In this document: positions 16,038 through 25,203 of the stretch, in pieces | Position numbering within the stretch: position 1 is the first letter of the stretch | How the letters are laid out: each line of letters opens with the position of its first letter | Source of the DNA: Flammeovirgaceae bacterium UBA2786 | GTDB lineage: Bacteria > Bacteroidota > Bacteroidia > Cytophagales > Cyclobacteriaceae | DNA length: 64,000 nucleotides | Assembly: GCA_002352225.1 (NCBI GenBank) | Contig: DEIA01000031.1 | Span: forward strand, 14,320-78,319 | Direction: 5' to 3' | Translations under genes and position numbers: made by a program | Notes under the pieces: model-generated | Databases searched by the model: none | What the model saw: the letters and a program-made list of their open reading frames with translations, nothing else | Told to the model about the DNA's origin: nothing

Positions 16038-17759
16038 TTACAGATTTCCTTTTTTTAATTCACTTACAGCAAAGTCGGCAGCCCGTGCCGTAAATGCCAT
16101 ATAGGTTAACGAGGGATTTACGCAATTGGCCGATGTCATGAATGAACCATCTGTTACAAACACATTTTTACATGCGTGTACCTGATTGTTTTTATTCAAT
16201 ACCGAAGTTTTTGGGTCTTTACCCATACGAGCTGTACCCATTTCATGAATACCCAATCCTAACCCATGCTGACTTGGCCTGTCGTACGAACGAACATTTT
16301 TAAAGCCAGCAGCTTCCAGCATTTCGGCTGCATCGCTGGCCATGTCTTTACGCATTTTAAATTCGTTTTCTTTTAACTCAGTATCGAATGTGAGTGTTGG
16401 CAAACCATGTTTGTCTTTTTTATCCCGGTTAATCGTTACCTGATTATCCTGATAAGGTAGTACCTCACCAAAACCACCCATACCAAATGTCCACTTTCCT
16501 GGTGTGGTTACCGCTTCTTTTAAATCGGCACCAATACTCATTTCGGCAATCAGGCTTTGCCAGCCTTGTCTGCTTGCACCGCCCTGATACCCAAAGCCGC
16601 GCAGATAATCTCGTTTTTCTTTACCCATGTTGCGGAAGCGCGGAATGTAAATACCATTGGCTCTTCGGCCGAAGTAGTATTGATCTTCAAAACCTTCCCA
16701 CTCGCCACTGGCGCCAACACCCAGGTGGTGATCCATAATATTGCGGCCCAACTGGTCGCTATCATTTCCAAACCCATTGGGGAAACGATTGGATATTGAG
16801 TTCATCATGATGTAGGTAGATCCCATAGTGGATGCACACAGAAAAATCACTTTTGCCTTAAACTCCAATTGCTCTCCGGTTTCAGCATCCAGTACTTTAA
16901 CACCGGTAGCTTTGCCTTTTGCTTCATCATAAATCAACTCGTATGCAATGGAATTGGGTCGTAACGTCATATTACCGGTTTTAGCTGCAGCCGGTAGTGT
17001 GGATGAGTTACTGCTGAAGTATGCCCCATAAGGGCAGCCGCGGCTACATAAGTTGCGATACTGGCATTGGCCACGTTGCGCACTGTTGTTGTGCGATAAG
17101 GGTGAAGTAATATGCGCTACCCGGCCGATTGTTAATAACCGACCAAATTTGTCATGCATAGATTTTTTCAATTCTTTCTCCACGCAGTTCATTTCCATAG
17201 GAGGAAGAAACTTGCTATCGGGTAAATAATCCAGTCCTTCTGCCTGGCCGCTAATGCCGGCAAAAGTTTCAACGTAATCGTACCACGGTGCAATTTCTTT
17301 ATACCGTACCGGCCAATCAATAGAGATACCTTCCCGAAGGTTAGCCTCAAAATCAAAATCGCCCCAGCGGTAACTCTGGCGTCCCCACATAATTGAGCGT
17401 CCGCCTACATGGTAGCCACGCATCCAATCAAAACGTTTACCTTCTTTTTCGGTGTATGGGTTTTCAAGATCGTTTACGAACCAATGTTTGGTTGATTGCC
17501 TGATGGTATAACCCGTACGGTTTTGGACCCCTTGCTTTTCAAGATCTTCCTGCGTGGGGCGATCAGCATTTTCAAACTCCCAGATGTCTTTGGTAGCAGT
17601 GGGGTAATTGGGGTGTTCTACCATGCGGCCGCGTTCCAGCACAAGGGTTTTCAACCCTTTTTCGGTAAGCTCTTTTGCGGCCCAACCACCGCTGATTCCC
17701 GTACCTACCACAATGGCATCGTAGGTAAGTTCTTTTTCTGCATCGATGTTTAAATTCAT
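16038..17759 (-). CDS. GMC-family FAD oxidoreductase (large dehydrogenase subunit)
   Basis: 573 residues. The FAD-binding GTGISG is at residues 19-24 with Glu42 closing the fold. GMC features include GGRSIMWGRQSYRW and the C-terminal active-site region HEMGTARMG with NCVNPSLTYMAFTARAA. A cysteine-rich CQYRNLCSRGCPYGAY insert is typical of gluconate/glucoside dehydrogenase large subunits. It likely oxidises a sugar in the periplasm, carried out by the Tat signal of its partner subunit. First gene of a two-gene minus-strand unit. Confidence 0.92.
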   Translation of the reverse strand: MNLNIDAEKELTYDAIVVGTGISGGWAAKELTEKGLKTLVLERGRMVEHPNYPTATKDIWEFENADRPTQEDLEKQGVQNRTGYTIRQSTKHWFVNDLENPYTEKEGKRFDWMRGYHVGGRSIMWGRQSYRWGDFDFEANLREGISIDWPVRYKEIAPWYDYVETFAGISGQAEGLDYLPDSKFLPPMEMNCVEKELKKSMHDKFGRLLTIGRVAHITSPLSHNNSAQRGQCQYRNLCSRGCPYGAYFSSNSSTLPAAAKTGNMTLRPNSIAYELIYDEAKGKATGVKVLDAETGEQLEFKAKVIFLCASTMGSTYIMMNSISNRFPNGFGNDSDQLGRNIMDHHLGVGASGEWEGFEDQYYFGRRANGIYIPRFRNMGKEKRDYLRGFGYQGGASRQGWQSLIAEMSIGADLKEAVTTPGKWTFGMGGFGEVLPYQDNQVTINRDKKDKHGLPTLTFDTELKENEFKMRKDMASDAAEMLEAAGFKNVRSYDRPSQHGLGLGIHEMGTARMGKDPKTSVLNKNNQVHACKNVFVTDGSFMTSANCVNPSLTYMAFTARAADFAVSELKKGNL

Positions 17760-17840
17760 AGAGGTTTAGTTCGAGTGTGTGTTAAAATGAGTAAGAAAAT
17801 TAGAAATAAATCTTTTATAGTGGTACTACCGTTCGTCACT

Positions 17841-18668
17841 TTATTTAAATGCCTTGAATCCAGCATGATCATGATCCAGCACGCCCAAGCCAAATAAGGC
17901 AAAATCATACAAAACCGGATCAGCCTGATTTAGTAAACGTAAGGTAGAGGTAAGTTCTATTGCGGTTTGCCAGTTCATTCCCTTGCGGGTGATGAGCTTA
18001 AGGTTGCGGCTAACGCGTTCAACATGCACATCGCATGGGCAAACCAGTTGCGCAGGCGAAATTCTATTCCAGATTCCGAAATCTACTCCTTGTTTATCTT
18101 GCCGTACCATCCACCGTAAAAACATGTTTAATCTTTTACAAGCCGATTTACGAGATGGTGTGCTTACATGCTTTTGTGTGCGGGCCGGGGCATCGGGTAA
18201 GCTAAAAAAGAGTTTATTAAATTGAATCAACGCTTGCTCAATCGGGTATTGCTCAGGCAGTGGCTGCCTATTCAGATTCAATCCGGTAACAAATGCATCT
18301 TCTAACGAATTGTGGTTGCGATAAATCTGCGAAAGCGATTCGATAAAATACAAGGTATCGGTAGCATTAAAGGTTCGGTGCTTAAACTTAGCAAAGGGTT
18401 TCAGGTCGTTTAGTTTATGATGCATTACAAATTCAAAAGGCTTGTTGTCCATCATGTGCAACAACTCTGAGCATTTTTTTATAATGGTTACCCGTTGGCC
18501 CCACGCTAAAGTAGCTGCAAAAAAACCGGCTATCTCAATATCTTGTTTCGTTTTAAAACGATGAGGAATAGAGATGGGGTCAGTTTCAATAAAATTTTGT
18601 TGATTATAATACCACGCTCTTTCGGTAAGGAAAGTGTGCAGGTTTTCGAGGTACTTCTTGCCTGGCAT
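17841..18668 (-). CDS. TIGR02757 family protein
   Basis: 275 residues. The pattern DPISIPHRFKTKQDIEIAGFFAATLAWGQRVTIIKKC, then FKHRTFN and, near the end, FGIWNRISPAQLVCPCDVHVERVSRNLKLI, fits this Bacteroidota-wide family of unknown function. The helix-rich end resembles HhH-type DNA glycosylases, but this is only a suggestion. The ATG overlaps the stop of the OmpA-like gene by 1 nt. Confidence 0.85.
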   Translation of the reverse strand: MPGKKYLENLHTFLTERAWYYNQQNFIETDPISIPHRFKTKQDIEIAGFFAATLAWGQRVTIIKKCSELLHMMDNKPFEFVMHHKLNDLKPFAKFKHRTFNATDTLYFIESLSQIYRNHNSLEDAFVTGLNLNRQPLPEQYPIEQALIQFNKLFFSLPDAPARTQKHVSTPSRKSACKRLNMFLRWMVRQDKQGVDFGIWNRISPAQLVCPCDVHVERVSRNLKLITRKGMNWQTAIELTSTLRLLNQADPVLYDFALFGLGVLDHDHAGFKAFK

Positions 18669-19756
18669 TAGTTTAAAAAGCGTAATTCTACTCTTCGGTT
18701 GGTAGCGCGCGAGGTTTCGTCTGTACCTTTTATCAGAGGCGTTTGTTTACCAAAACCCAGTGTTTTGATTCGGGCTGGGTCTATACCTGAGTTAATCAGG
18801 TAATCGGCCACGCTGCCGGCACGCAACAAAGAAAGTTCGTTGTTAAAAATATCTGAGCCTATGTCATCGGTGTGCCCGCTCACCACCACTTTCCAGGTTT
18901 TATGGTAGCGTAATACTTCCACCAGTTTTTTCAACTCCGGAAAAGATTCATCCAGCAGCATGTAATCGTTGTACTTAAACTGAATGTTTTTCAATACATA
19001 CGTTTCATCTGTTTTAAGCTCGGGGTAACCGGTAAGCACGGGAGGTGTGTTTCCGCTAACCTTAATCACTTTTACTTCATCAATATAAAAATAGGCTGCA
19101 CGGGCTAACATCGGTTCTGTTGCCTGCGAGTTGGTTATGTACAGGCTGCGCGTTCTTTCGCTATTTGAAAAATTACCAATGGTTAAATACTTCTCTCCAC
19201 CTTTTGCAAGGTGTGTAAAAGCAAACCGCGTCCATAACCCGGCCGAGCGTGTATTGATGGTTCGGTTAATACGCTCGTATGTAGCCGCAACCGGAAATGT
19301 ACCATCATCTTTCATCAGGTAGTTGGAATCGGAAAGTAAAAACCCGATTCGATCGATCGCATATTTTGAGTTTGATGACAATTTAAAATAAAACTCAACA
19401 TGGTATTCTGCATCTGCTTCTAAAGGAGTAATCAACTCTGCCTGTAAGTACTCGCGGTAATCTTTATTATGGCGGATTAAAAAAACATAAATGCCTGCAT
19501 AGCCCGAACCCACATAAGCTTTTGAATGACCTGCCCAGTTAGTTGGTACACCCGCTTCGCCTGTACTACACATGTGAAACATATCGGGGGTGCCGGTGCT
19601 GGGCGATGTCCAGCCGGGGGCAATTTCGCCTGTTGAGTTAGAGGAATATGAGCCCGGGCATTTATAGTATTGTTCAAAACCCGGATTGCGTACAAGGTTT
19701 TGGGCAAAGCTGGCATTACAAACAATTAGTAAGCAAACAGCCAGCCCGGTCCTCAT
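18668..19756 (-). CDS. OmpA-family outer-membrane/peptidoglycan-binding protein
   Basis: 362 residues with a signal peptide (MRTGLAVCLLIVCNASFAQ). The N-terminal part is a beta-sandwich of the carbohydrate-binding type (NLVRNPGFEQYYKCPG). The C-terminal ~100 residues are an OmpA domain: VVSGHTDDIGSDIFNNELSLLRAGSVADYLINSGIDPARIKTLGFG and SRATNRRVELRF, whose Asp and Arg contact diaminopimelate of peptidoglycan. Gene order LysM - OmpA - TIGR02757 with tight spacing indicates an operon concerned with the cell wall. Confidence 0.88.
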   Translation of the reverse strand: MRTGLAVCLLIVCNASFAQNLVRNPGFEQYYKCPGSYSSNSTGEIAPGWTSPSTGTPDMFHMCSTGEAGVPTNWAGHSKAYVGSGYAGIYVFLIRHNKDYREYLQAELITPLEADAEYHVEFYFKLSSNSKYAIDRIGFLLSDSNYLMKDDGTFPVAATYERINRTINTRSAGLWTRFAFTHLAKGGEKYLTIGNFSNSERTRSLYITNSQATEPMLARAAYFYIDEVKVIKVSGNTPPVLTGYPELKTDETYVLKNIQFKYNDYMLLDESFPELKKLVEVLRYHKTWKVVVSGHTDDIGSDIFNNELSLLRAGSVADYLINSGIDPARIKTLGFGKQTPLIKGTDETSRATNRRVELRFLN

Positions 19757-19758
19757 AC

Positions 19759-20808
19759 TTATTTATAGTATGTAACCTCCACGCGGAAGCGTGAATCTAT
19801 TGCGCCTAATCTATCGTAGGCCGACTTCGAAATTTTTAAAACCACATTTGTGTTAGCGCCAATGCTAGGTAGTGGGCCTGCCACCCGTACAAACACCTCG
19901 CGGTTGTTTAATTCGTTACGCACTTTTAAAATCGTGCCTACTTTGGCCGTTCGGTGAAGCGCCAGATATTTTCGGTTACCATCCGTACCCTCAATTAATT
20001 CGGCCAGCCCGCCTTCTTTCACTTCGTCTGAGCCGGTTACAGACTCCGAAATGCGAATCGTTGTTTCCTTGATTTCAGGTTGTATTTTTACTTCTGGTTT
20101 TACAACCGATACAACAGGGGTTTCCTTTGTTTCGGGTTTAACCACCACCACTTCGGGCTGGGTTTTTATTTCATCGGGCTTTTGGTACATGGGTTGTGTA
20201 ACAAAAAGTGTTTGGCCAATCTTCACTTCATCCGCGGCAAGCGAATTCCACTCGCGCAATTGCTGAACCGTAACATTATATTGCCGGGCAATTGAATATA
20301 ATGTTTCTTTAGCCGCTACAGTATGTGCTCCTTTTATGGATTGTGTGGCGGGTAAAGATGTATTGTTTGTTAATGCTGTCGATTTCTTTTTGATGATCAA
20401 CTCCTGCCCTAAGCTCAGTGCATTATCTTTCAGATTGTTCCATGATTTTATTTCATCTACCGAAACATCGTACAACCTGGAAATAGAAAAGAGTGTTTCT
20501 TTCGTAGCAACTTTATGAATTCTATCACCACCGGATACGAGAGCCGGTTTGGCCTTGGCTGTATATGGAACTTTTAAAAGTTGCCCCACAGCTAAACCGC
20601 CATCGGCTGTAGGGTTATGCTCCAAAATTGCAGTAACCTGCACACCATAACGCCTGGATATTGCATAAAGAGTTTCTTTTTCATCAATCTGATGAATGAT
20701 AAACTGCTTTCCGCCAATAGTTTCCATGCGAAGCGAGTCAACCGGAGCTGCACAAAGGGCAGCTGGCGCGTTCCACACAACAAGAGTTAAAAAAATTAAT
20801 TTTATCAT
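19759..20808 (-). CDS. LysM (x3) protein with RlpA-like DPBB domain
   Basis: 349 residues from the ATG at 20808, chosen over an in-frame TTG at 20820 that overlaps the upstream gene. A signal peptide ends near AALCAAP. Three LysM repeats follow (YAISRRYGVQVTAILEHNP; FSISRLYDVSVDEIKSWNN; YSIARQYNVTVQQLREWNS), then a Pro/Lys/Glu/Val-rich linker. A C-terminal double-psi beta-barrel follows (KYLALHRTAKVGTILKVRNELNNREVFVRVAGPLP, ISKSAYDRLG). It should bind peptidoglycan in the periplasm. The acidic catalytic residue of lytic RlpA enzymes is not obvious, so activity is uncertain. Confidence 0.87.
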   Translation of the reverse strand: MIKLIFLTLVVWNAPAALCAAPVDSLRMETIGGKQFIIHQIDEKETLYAISRRYGVQVTAILEHNPTADGGLAVGQLLKVPYTAKAKPALVSGGDRIHKVATKETLFSISRLYDVSVDEIKSWNNLKDNALSLGQELIIKKKSTALTNNTSLPATQSIKGAHTVAAKETLYSIARQYNVTVQQLREWNSLAADEVKIGQTLFVTQPMYQKPDEIKTQPEVVVVKPETKETPVVSVVKPEVKIQPEIKETTIRISESVTGSDEVKEGGLAELIEGTDGNRKYLALHRTAKVGTILKVRNELNNREVFVRVAGPLPSIGANTNVVLKISKSAYDRLGAIDSRFRVEVTYYK

Positions 20809-20812
20809 AAGC

Positions 20813-21475
20813 TTAAACAATGCGAAAAGTTACCAATTCTGTCTTGTTCTTCACAAAAAACAATGTGTTGGTTGCGATAAAAAAAGTACCAATGCCCATT
20901 CCTTTCAAATTCGTGCCAATTTCTTCGCTCCAGCTCAATTCTCCAGTACGGCTAAAACAGGCCAATACATTGGTAAAATTACCCGGCTGACCAATATAAT
21001 AGGCTATAAAAACGAGGTCGTTCGCTTCAAGGTATTCGGCACCTATAAAAATCTGTTGCTTTACCCTTTCTTCCAAGAATTTTTGCACGGTATTAAATTC
21101 TGCTTCTCCCTGTACATACACAAACGGCCGCAACAGCCCGTTCGTACATTCAGGTTCGGGTTGTACCGAAACAGGTTCGCCATTGCGCACGTTCAACACA
21201 ATTTCACTTACCACATCGGGGTTAGTGGTGGTTTGAAAAACCCTGAGCACTACCTGGTTTAGGGTAACCCGATTTACGTTAATCCACCAGGTTTCGGGCA
21301 AATGGTTAACGCGCCAGACAACCTTACCCGAAAATTCAATACAGGCAATTGAAACATTGCGCGCATTATCGTTTCGCTCCTCAATTATCATTTGGCACAA
21401 CTGAGGCACGGGCAACAGGTTCCAGATAACACAGCCGGAAGGCGCCCGATAAACAACACAGGTTTTTTCGATCAA
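20813..21475 (-). CDS. DUF4905-like protein of unknown function
   Basis: 220 residues with a TTG start. The pattern VIWNLLP, MIIEERNDNARNVSIACIEFSGKVVWR and LPETWWINVNRV, and the closing LACFSRTGELSWSEEIG, resembles DUF4905, a beta-strand-rich family with quinoprotein-like blades. No signal peptide or membrane segment is seen. It is first in the minus-strand unit leading to the LysM and OmpA genes and is divergent from nfeD, with 33 bp between the starts. Confidence 0.6.
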   Translation of the reverse strand: MIEKTCVVYRAPSGCVIWNLLPVPQLCQMIIEERNDNARNVSIACIEFSGKVVWRVNHLPETWWINVNRVTLNQVVLRVFQTTTNPDVVSEIVLNVRNGEPVSVQPEPECTNGLLRPFVYVQGEAEFNTVQKFLEERVKQQIFIGAEYLEANDLVFIAYYIGQPGNFTNVLACFSRTGELSWSEEIGTNLKGMGIGTFFIATNTLFFVKNKTELVTFRIV

Positions 21476-21508
21476 GACTTGTTATTTTTATGCAAAATAC
21501 AAACAACC

Positions 21509-22846
21509 ATGCGAACGCTGTTGAGAATAATGAGTATTGTGCTGCTGGTACAAACTATTGGATGGGCCCAACCTGCCAAAAAGAAAGTAATGGTTATGGA
21601 AATTAAAGCAGAAATTGATCCTCGGATTGGCCGATATGTAAAACTTGCACTGGAACATGCAGATAAAACACAAGCCGACATCATTGTTGTAGATATGGAT
21701 ACGTTTGGCGGAGCACTAAGCGACACCAAAGAAATTGTGGATCAGATTATGGCGCTGAAAATACCCATTTGGGTTTTCATCAATTCTGACGCTGCATCCG
21801 CAGGAGCATTAATTTCTATTGCGTGCGACAGCATTTATATGGCTCCCGGTGCAACCATTGGTGCCGCTACCGTGGTGGATGGCAGTGGAGCAGCTGCGCC
21901 CGACAAATATCAATCGTATATGCGGTCTATTATGCGCGCAACAGCCGAAGAGAACGGACGCAACCCACGCATTGCCGAAGGTATGGTTGACGAAAATGTA
22001 GTGATTGATAGTTTAAAACAAGCCGGCAAAGTAATTACGTTTACAACTTCTGAAGCCATGGAGAATGGTTATTGCGAAGCTAAGGTTGAGTCTATTGACG
22101 AAATTCTGAAACGCAACAACGTAGGCGAATATGAAATTGAAACCTTTCGGTTAGGTGCCGTTGAAAAAATCATTGCCATTTTTCTAAACCCATTTATTAG
22201 TGGCATTCTGATTCTGGTAATAATGGGTGGAATTTATTTTGAATTGCAAACCCCGGGTGTGGGCTTTCCCTTACTTGCTGCTATTGTTGCATTGGTACTT
22301 TATTTAGTGCCCTATTACCTCAACGGACTGGCTGCCTACTGGGAAATACTTGCTCTGTTTATTGGCGTACTCCTTATCATAGCCGAATTATTTTTTATCC
22401 CTGGTTTTGGTATTGCCGGAATAAGTGGCATAACGCTAACGGTAGTTTCGCTGGTGCTGATTATGCTCAACAATGATTTCTTCAATTTTGAGTTTGTACC
22501 GCTGGGCGATATTATTATGGCCTCCTTTGCTGCGGTTGGCGGCTTAGCCGGTGGGGTTATACTCCTCTTTGTAGGTGGTGCGCGGCTAACCAAAACAAGA
22601 GCCTTTGCCCGCATTGCCCTTACCGATACTCAGGATGCCAAAAGTGGCTATACCGTTAGCAGTTTTCAAAAAGACCTTATGGGCAAGCGCGGTAAAACTC
22701 AAACCATACTACGGCCCAGTGGCAAAGTTTTAATTGAAGGCCAGGTGTACGATGCCTTTACCCGTGGCGATTTTATTGAGAAGGATGAAACCATAGAAGT
22801 AATCGGAACAGAAGGAGTAACATTAAGAGTGAAGAAGGTTGAATGA
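21509..22846 (+). CDS. NfeD-family membrane serine protease (ClpP class)
   Basis: 445 residues from the ATG at 21509, which opens a clear signal peptide (MRTLLRIMSIVLLVQTIGWA). The N-terminal half is a ClpP/crotonase-fold protease: DTFGGALSDTKEIVDQIMALKIPIWVFINSDAASAGALISIACD with the nucleophile serine in ASAGA, then ATIGAATVV. Four to five membrane helices follow (about 245-375), then a soluble NfeD OB-fold domain at the C-terminus (GKVLIEGQVYDAF). Homologues work with stomatin-like proteins in membrane quality control; no stomatin gene is adjacent here. Confidence 0.9.
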   Translation: MRTLLRIMSIVLLVQTIGWAQPAKKKVMVMEIKAEIDPRIGRYVKLALEHADKTQADIIVVDMDTFGGALSDTKEIVDQIMALKIPIWVFINSDAASAGALISIACDSIYMAPGATIGAATVVDGSGAAAPDKYQSYMRSIMRATAEENGRNPRIAEGMVDENVVIDSLKQAGKVITFTTSEAMENGYCEAKVESIDEILKRNNVGEYEIETFRLGAVEKIIAIFLNPFISGILILVIMGGIYFELQTPGVGFPLLAAIVALVLYLVPYYLNGLAAYWEILALFIGVLLIIAELFFIPGFGIAGISGITLTVVSLVLIMLNNDFFNFEFVPLGDIIMASFAAVGGLAGGVILLFVGGARLTKTRAFARIALTDTQDAKSGYTVSSFQKDLMGKRGKTQTILRPSGKVLIEGQVYDAFTRGDFIEKDETIEVIGTEGVTLRVKKVE

Positions 22847-22860
22847 ACAATAAGGCAACA

Positions 22861-23625
22861 ATGAAAATTATCGGTATAATTCCTGCCCGTTACGCCTCCA
22901 CACGCTTTCCCGGTAAACCCCTTGCTTTAATTGGCGGAATATCCATGATTCAGCGTGTGTACGAACAAGCCTGTAAAAGCAAATCGCTGCATGCGGTAGT
23001 TGTGGCTACCGATAACCAACAGATTTTCGATCATGTACAAACTTTTGGAAAGGCCTGCATGACAGCCACTACACATGTAAGTGGTACTGACCGCTGTTAT
23101 GAAGTGCTGACGCAGCAAACCGAACATTATGATTATATAATTAACATACAAGGAGATGAACCCTTTATTGCTCCCGAACAAATTAACCTGCTTGCTTCTT
23201 TACTCGATAATAAAACCGAACTGGCTACACTTGTAAAAAAAATTACAGAACAAAAATTCTTGCTGAATCCTAATGTAGTAAAGGCTGTATTAAACCAGTT
23301 GGGTGAAGCCTTATACTTTAGCCGCTCGCCCATCCCCTATTGGCGTGGAAATGAAACAGAATGGACAACGCAACATGCTTACTATAAACATATTGGTATG
23401 TACGCATACCGGGCCGATGTGCTGGAAAAAATTACGCAGCTAACTGTCTCTTCTTTAGAAAAAGCTGAATCGCTAGAACAACTGCGTTGGCTGGAAAATG
23501 GTTTCAGAATTAAAGTTGTTGAAACTACTTTGGAAACCATTGGCATTGATACGCCTGATGATCTGGAGAAAGCGAATGAAGTTTTGAAAACGGGGAAACA
23601 TTTCATTCTCAACTCAGGCTTGTGA
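22861..23625 (+). CDS. kdsB: 3-deoxy-manno-octulosonate cytidylyltransferase
   Basis: 254 residues from the ATG at 22861; an earlier in-frame ATG at 22843 overlaps nfeD. It activates Kdo as CMP-Kdo for lipopolysaccharide core synthesis. Motifs: IIGIIPARYASTRFPGKPL, NIQGDEPFI, LYFSRSPIPYW, HIGMYAYR. The last ~30 codons (LETIGIDTPDDLEKANEVLKTGKHFILNSGL) share a 23-nt identical block (23530-23552) with a second kdsB 3' fragment at 25004-25071, evidence of a past recombination. Confidence 0.95.
   Translation: MKIIGIIPARYASTRFPGKPLALIGGISMIQRVYEQACKSKSLHAVVVATDNQQIFDHVQTFGKACMTATTHVSGTDRCYEVLTQQTEHYDYIINIQGDEPFIAPEQINLLASLLDNKTELATLVKKITEQKFLLNPNVVKAVLNQLGEALYFSRSPIPYWRGNETEWTTQHAYYKHIGMYAYRADVLEKITQLTVSSLEKAESLEQLRWLENGFRIKVVETTLETIGIDTPDDLEKANEVLKTGKHFILNSGL
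23530..23552 (+). repeat. Direct repeat, copy A (kdsB 3' end)
   Basis: 23 nt identical to 25004-25026. It encodes LETIGID near the kdsB C-terminus. Confidence 0.85.
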
Positions 23626-23651
23626 CACAACCTCATAGTAAAATCCCGACA

Positions 23652-24806
23652 ATGAATAAAGCAATAATAATAATAATTTTTTCAGCATCTTGTTTAACGA
23701 CTTACTCACAAAAAATTGCAATCACTTATCATGACAGTACATGGCAGTTGACAACCAAAGAATTTGCGCAGTATTACAGGACTGGAATAATTGGTGAAGA
23801 TTTCAGGTACTATGGTGAAGTAACCGATTACTTCATGAATGGTCAACCTCAAATGAAAGGTTACTTTTCAGCTAATATAAAAATAGATACATTTTATTTT
23901 TACTATCCTAATGGCAAATTAATGACTAAAGGGCTGTATAAAGACAATCTACGGTACGGCTTTTGGACGAGTTATTACGAAAATGGAAAGATTAAGGACA
24001 AGGTTGGTTTTGATGGAAACTTTATTTGCGCGCTTGAGTACTATGACGCAAACGGAAATGCTTTAATGGAAAAGGGAACAGGTATCTGGAAGACCAAATA
24101 TTATTACGACCTAACCAGTGACATTGTGGAAATTGAAGGTTCGTACAAGGACACATTAAGACATGGGGTTTGGACATCTCATAAAACTAGTGTTATGCCA
24201 TGGATAACACATGAGCGAAAATTAGAATGCCTTGAAGAGTACGAAAATGGTATGTTTGTAAGAGGGAAATATTATTGGGGAGGAGGGGGAGTTCAGGACA
24301 TTGGCAGGCCGACAATGAATATACTTCCTGAAACTGACAAATTTAACAAGTTAGAGAATTGGGATTTTTCAAAATATGCCTCGATTGAAGCATACCCATT
24401 TCTGGAGTTTTTACCTAATGTTGACTCAACCGTTTTTCCTGTTGATAAACTTGCAGAATTCCCAGGTGGTATTGATTCTTTGACAAAGATTGTACGTAAC
24501 AATATAAAATTATCTAAATCATATATTGCCTCACAAAAACTTAGGTCGATGTTGTTTGAAATCAGGATTAACGCCAAAGGGAAATTGAAAATAACCGAGT
24601 ACCCAAGCGAGCTAATCCTCATGTCATTTCCGACAAATCAGCTTTTTTATGACAAATCTCTAAAAACTGTTAAAAAACTAAAAGGCTGGATACCTGCAAC
24701 AAGAGGAGCTAATAGAGTTGTTAATTATTTTATGTTGGCAATCCACCTGGATGATGGACACATAAGTGTTCAATTGATAAGTTTAAATCAGGCAAAAGGG
24801 GATTAA
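23652..24806 (+). CDS. Secreted protein with MORN/YwqK-like repeats
   Basis: 384 residues from the ATG at 23652. A signal peptide (MNKAIIIIIFSASCLTTYSQ; SASC could serve as a weak lipobox) is followed by MORN/YwqK-type repeats: MNGQPQMKGYFSAN, YPNGKLMTKGLYKDNLRYGFWTSYYENGKIKDKVGFDG, IEGSYKDTLRHGVWTSH. The C-terminal part (FPGGIDSLTKIVRNNIKLSK, LFEIRINAKGKLKITEYPSEL) looks like a TonB-C-type fold. The base composition is visibly more AT-rich than kdsB and the ABC gene. It sits between intact kdsB and a duplicated kdsB end, so it is probably acquired. Confidence 0.7.
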   Translation: MNKAIIIIIFSASCLTTYSQKIAITYHDSTWQLTTKEFAQYYRTGIIGEDFRYYGEVTDYFMNGQPQMKGYFSANIKIDTFYFYYPNGKLMTKGLYKDNLRYGFWTSYYENGKIKDKVGFDGNFICALEYYDANGNALMEKGTGIWKTKYYYDLTSDIVEIEGSYKDTLRHGVWTSHKTSVMPWITHERKLECLEEYENGMFVRGKYYWGGGGVQDIGRPTMNILPETDKFNKLENWDFSKYASIEAYPFLEFLPNVDSTVFPVDKLAEFPGGIDSLTKIVRNNIKLSKSYIASQKLRSMLFEIRINAKGKLKITEYPSELILMSFPTNQLFYDKSLKTVKKLKGWIPATRGANRVVNYFMLAIHLDDGHISVQLISLNQAKGD

Positions 24807-24867
24807 GAATACACTTCAGCCACGTACAACTCCTGCTCGAAGTAATTTTAGTCACTTCAAAAAAAAC

Positions 24868-25023
24868 ATGAACAACGAAAACCCATCAGGCATTAGGCTT
24901 AATAAATACATCAGCAATACCGGCTTTTGCAGCAGACGGGAGGCATACAAACTTATTGAAGTAGGCAGGGTAACCATCAACCAAAAAATACCTGAATTGG
25001 GAATTGGAAACCATTGGCATTGA
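24868..25023 (+). pseudogene. rluF/rsuA-type pseudouridine synthase, 5' stub
   Basis: A 51-codon frame whose first 45 residues (GIRLNKYISNTGFCSRREAY, KLIEVGRVTINQKIPELG) are the S4 RNA-binding domain of an RluF/RluB-like 23S rRNA pseudouridine synthase. The homology stops abruptly after IPELG at about 25002, where the sequence switches to a kdsB 3' end in another context. The catalytic domain is absent. This is a truncated remnant, not a small gene. Confidence 0.8.
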
Positions 25024-25071
25024 TACACACGAAGGTTTGAACAAGCAAATGCTGTGTTAAAAAACCGGTAA
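25004..25071 (+). pseudogene. Second kdsB 3'-end fragment
   Basis: The first 23 nt equal 23530-23552 of the intact kdsB. The continuation diverges but, allowing a 1-nt shift near 25029, encodes RRFEQANAVLKNR then stop, matching the expected KdsB end (compare DDLEKANEVLKTG). It is fused in place to the rluF stub. It implies that the flank from 25072 onwards once followed a kdsB gene directly. Confidence 0.75.
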
Positions 25072-25203
25072 ATCATCAAAACGGATAAACTCTTTGCTTT
25101 CTGCTTTTCGTATCGTAACACGCAATTTTTTATCCACCTACGAACTACAATGTAAAATATTCGGTTCTACGTTTCGTCTATACTCTTTTTAAACACCTCC
25201 CCC

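Noticed and set aside
23530..25026. The 23-nt direct repeat as a phage or integrative-element att site
   Set aside because: There is no integrase between the repeats and the junction carries an rluF fragment, so homologous or illegitimate recombination is simpler.
24852..25121. 89-codon minus-strand frame across the kdsB/rluF scar
   Set aside because: The plus strand gives recognisable RluF and KdsB fragments here; the minus frame has no resemblance to any protein.
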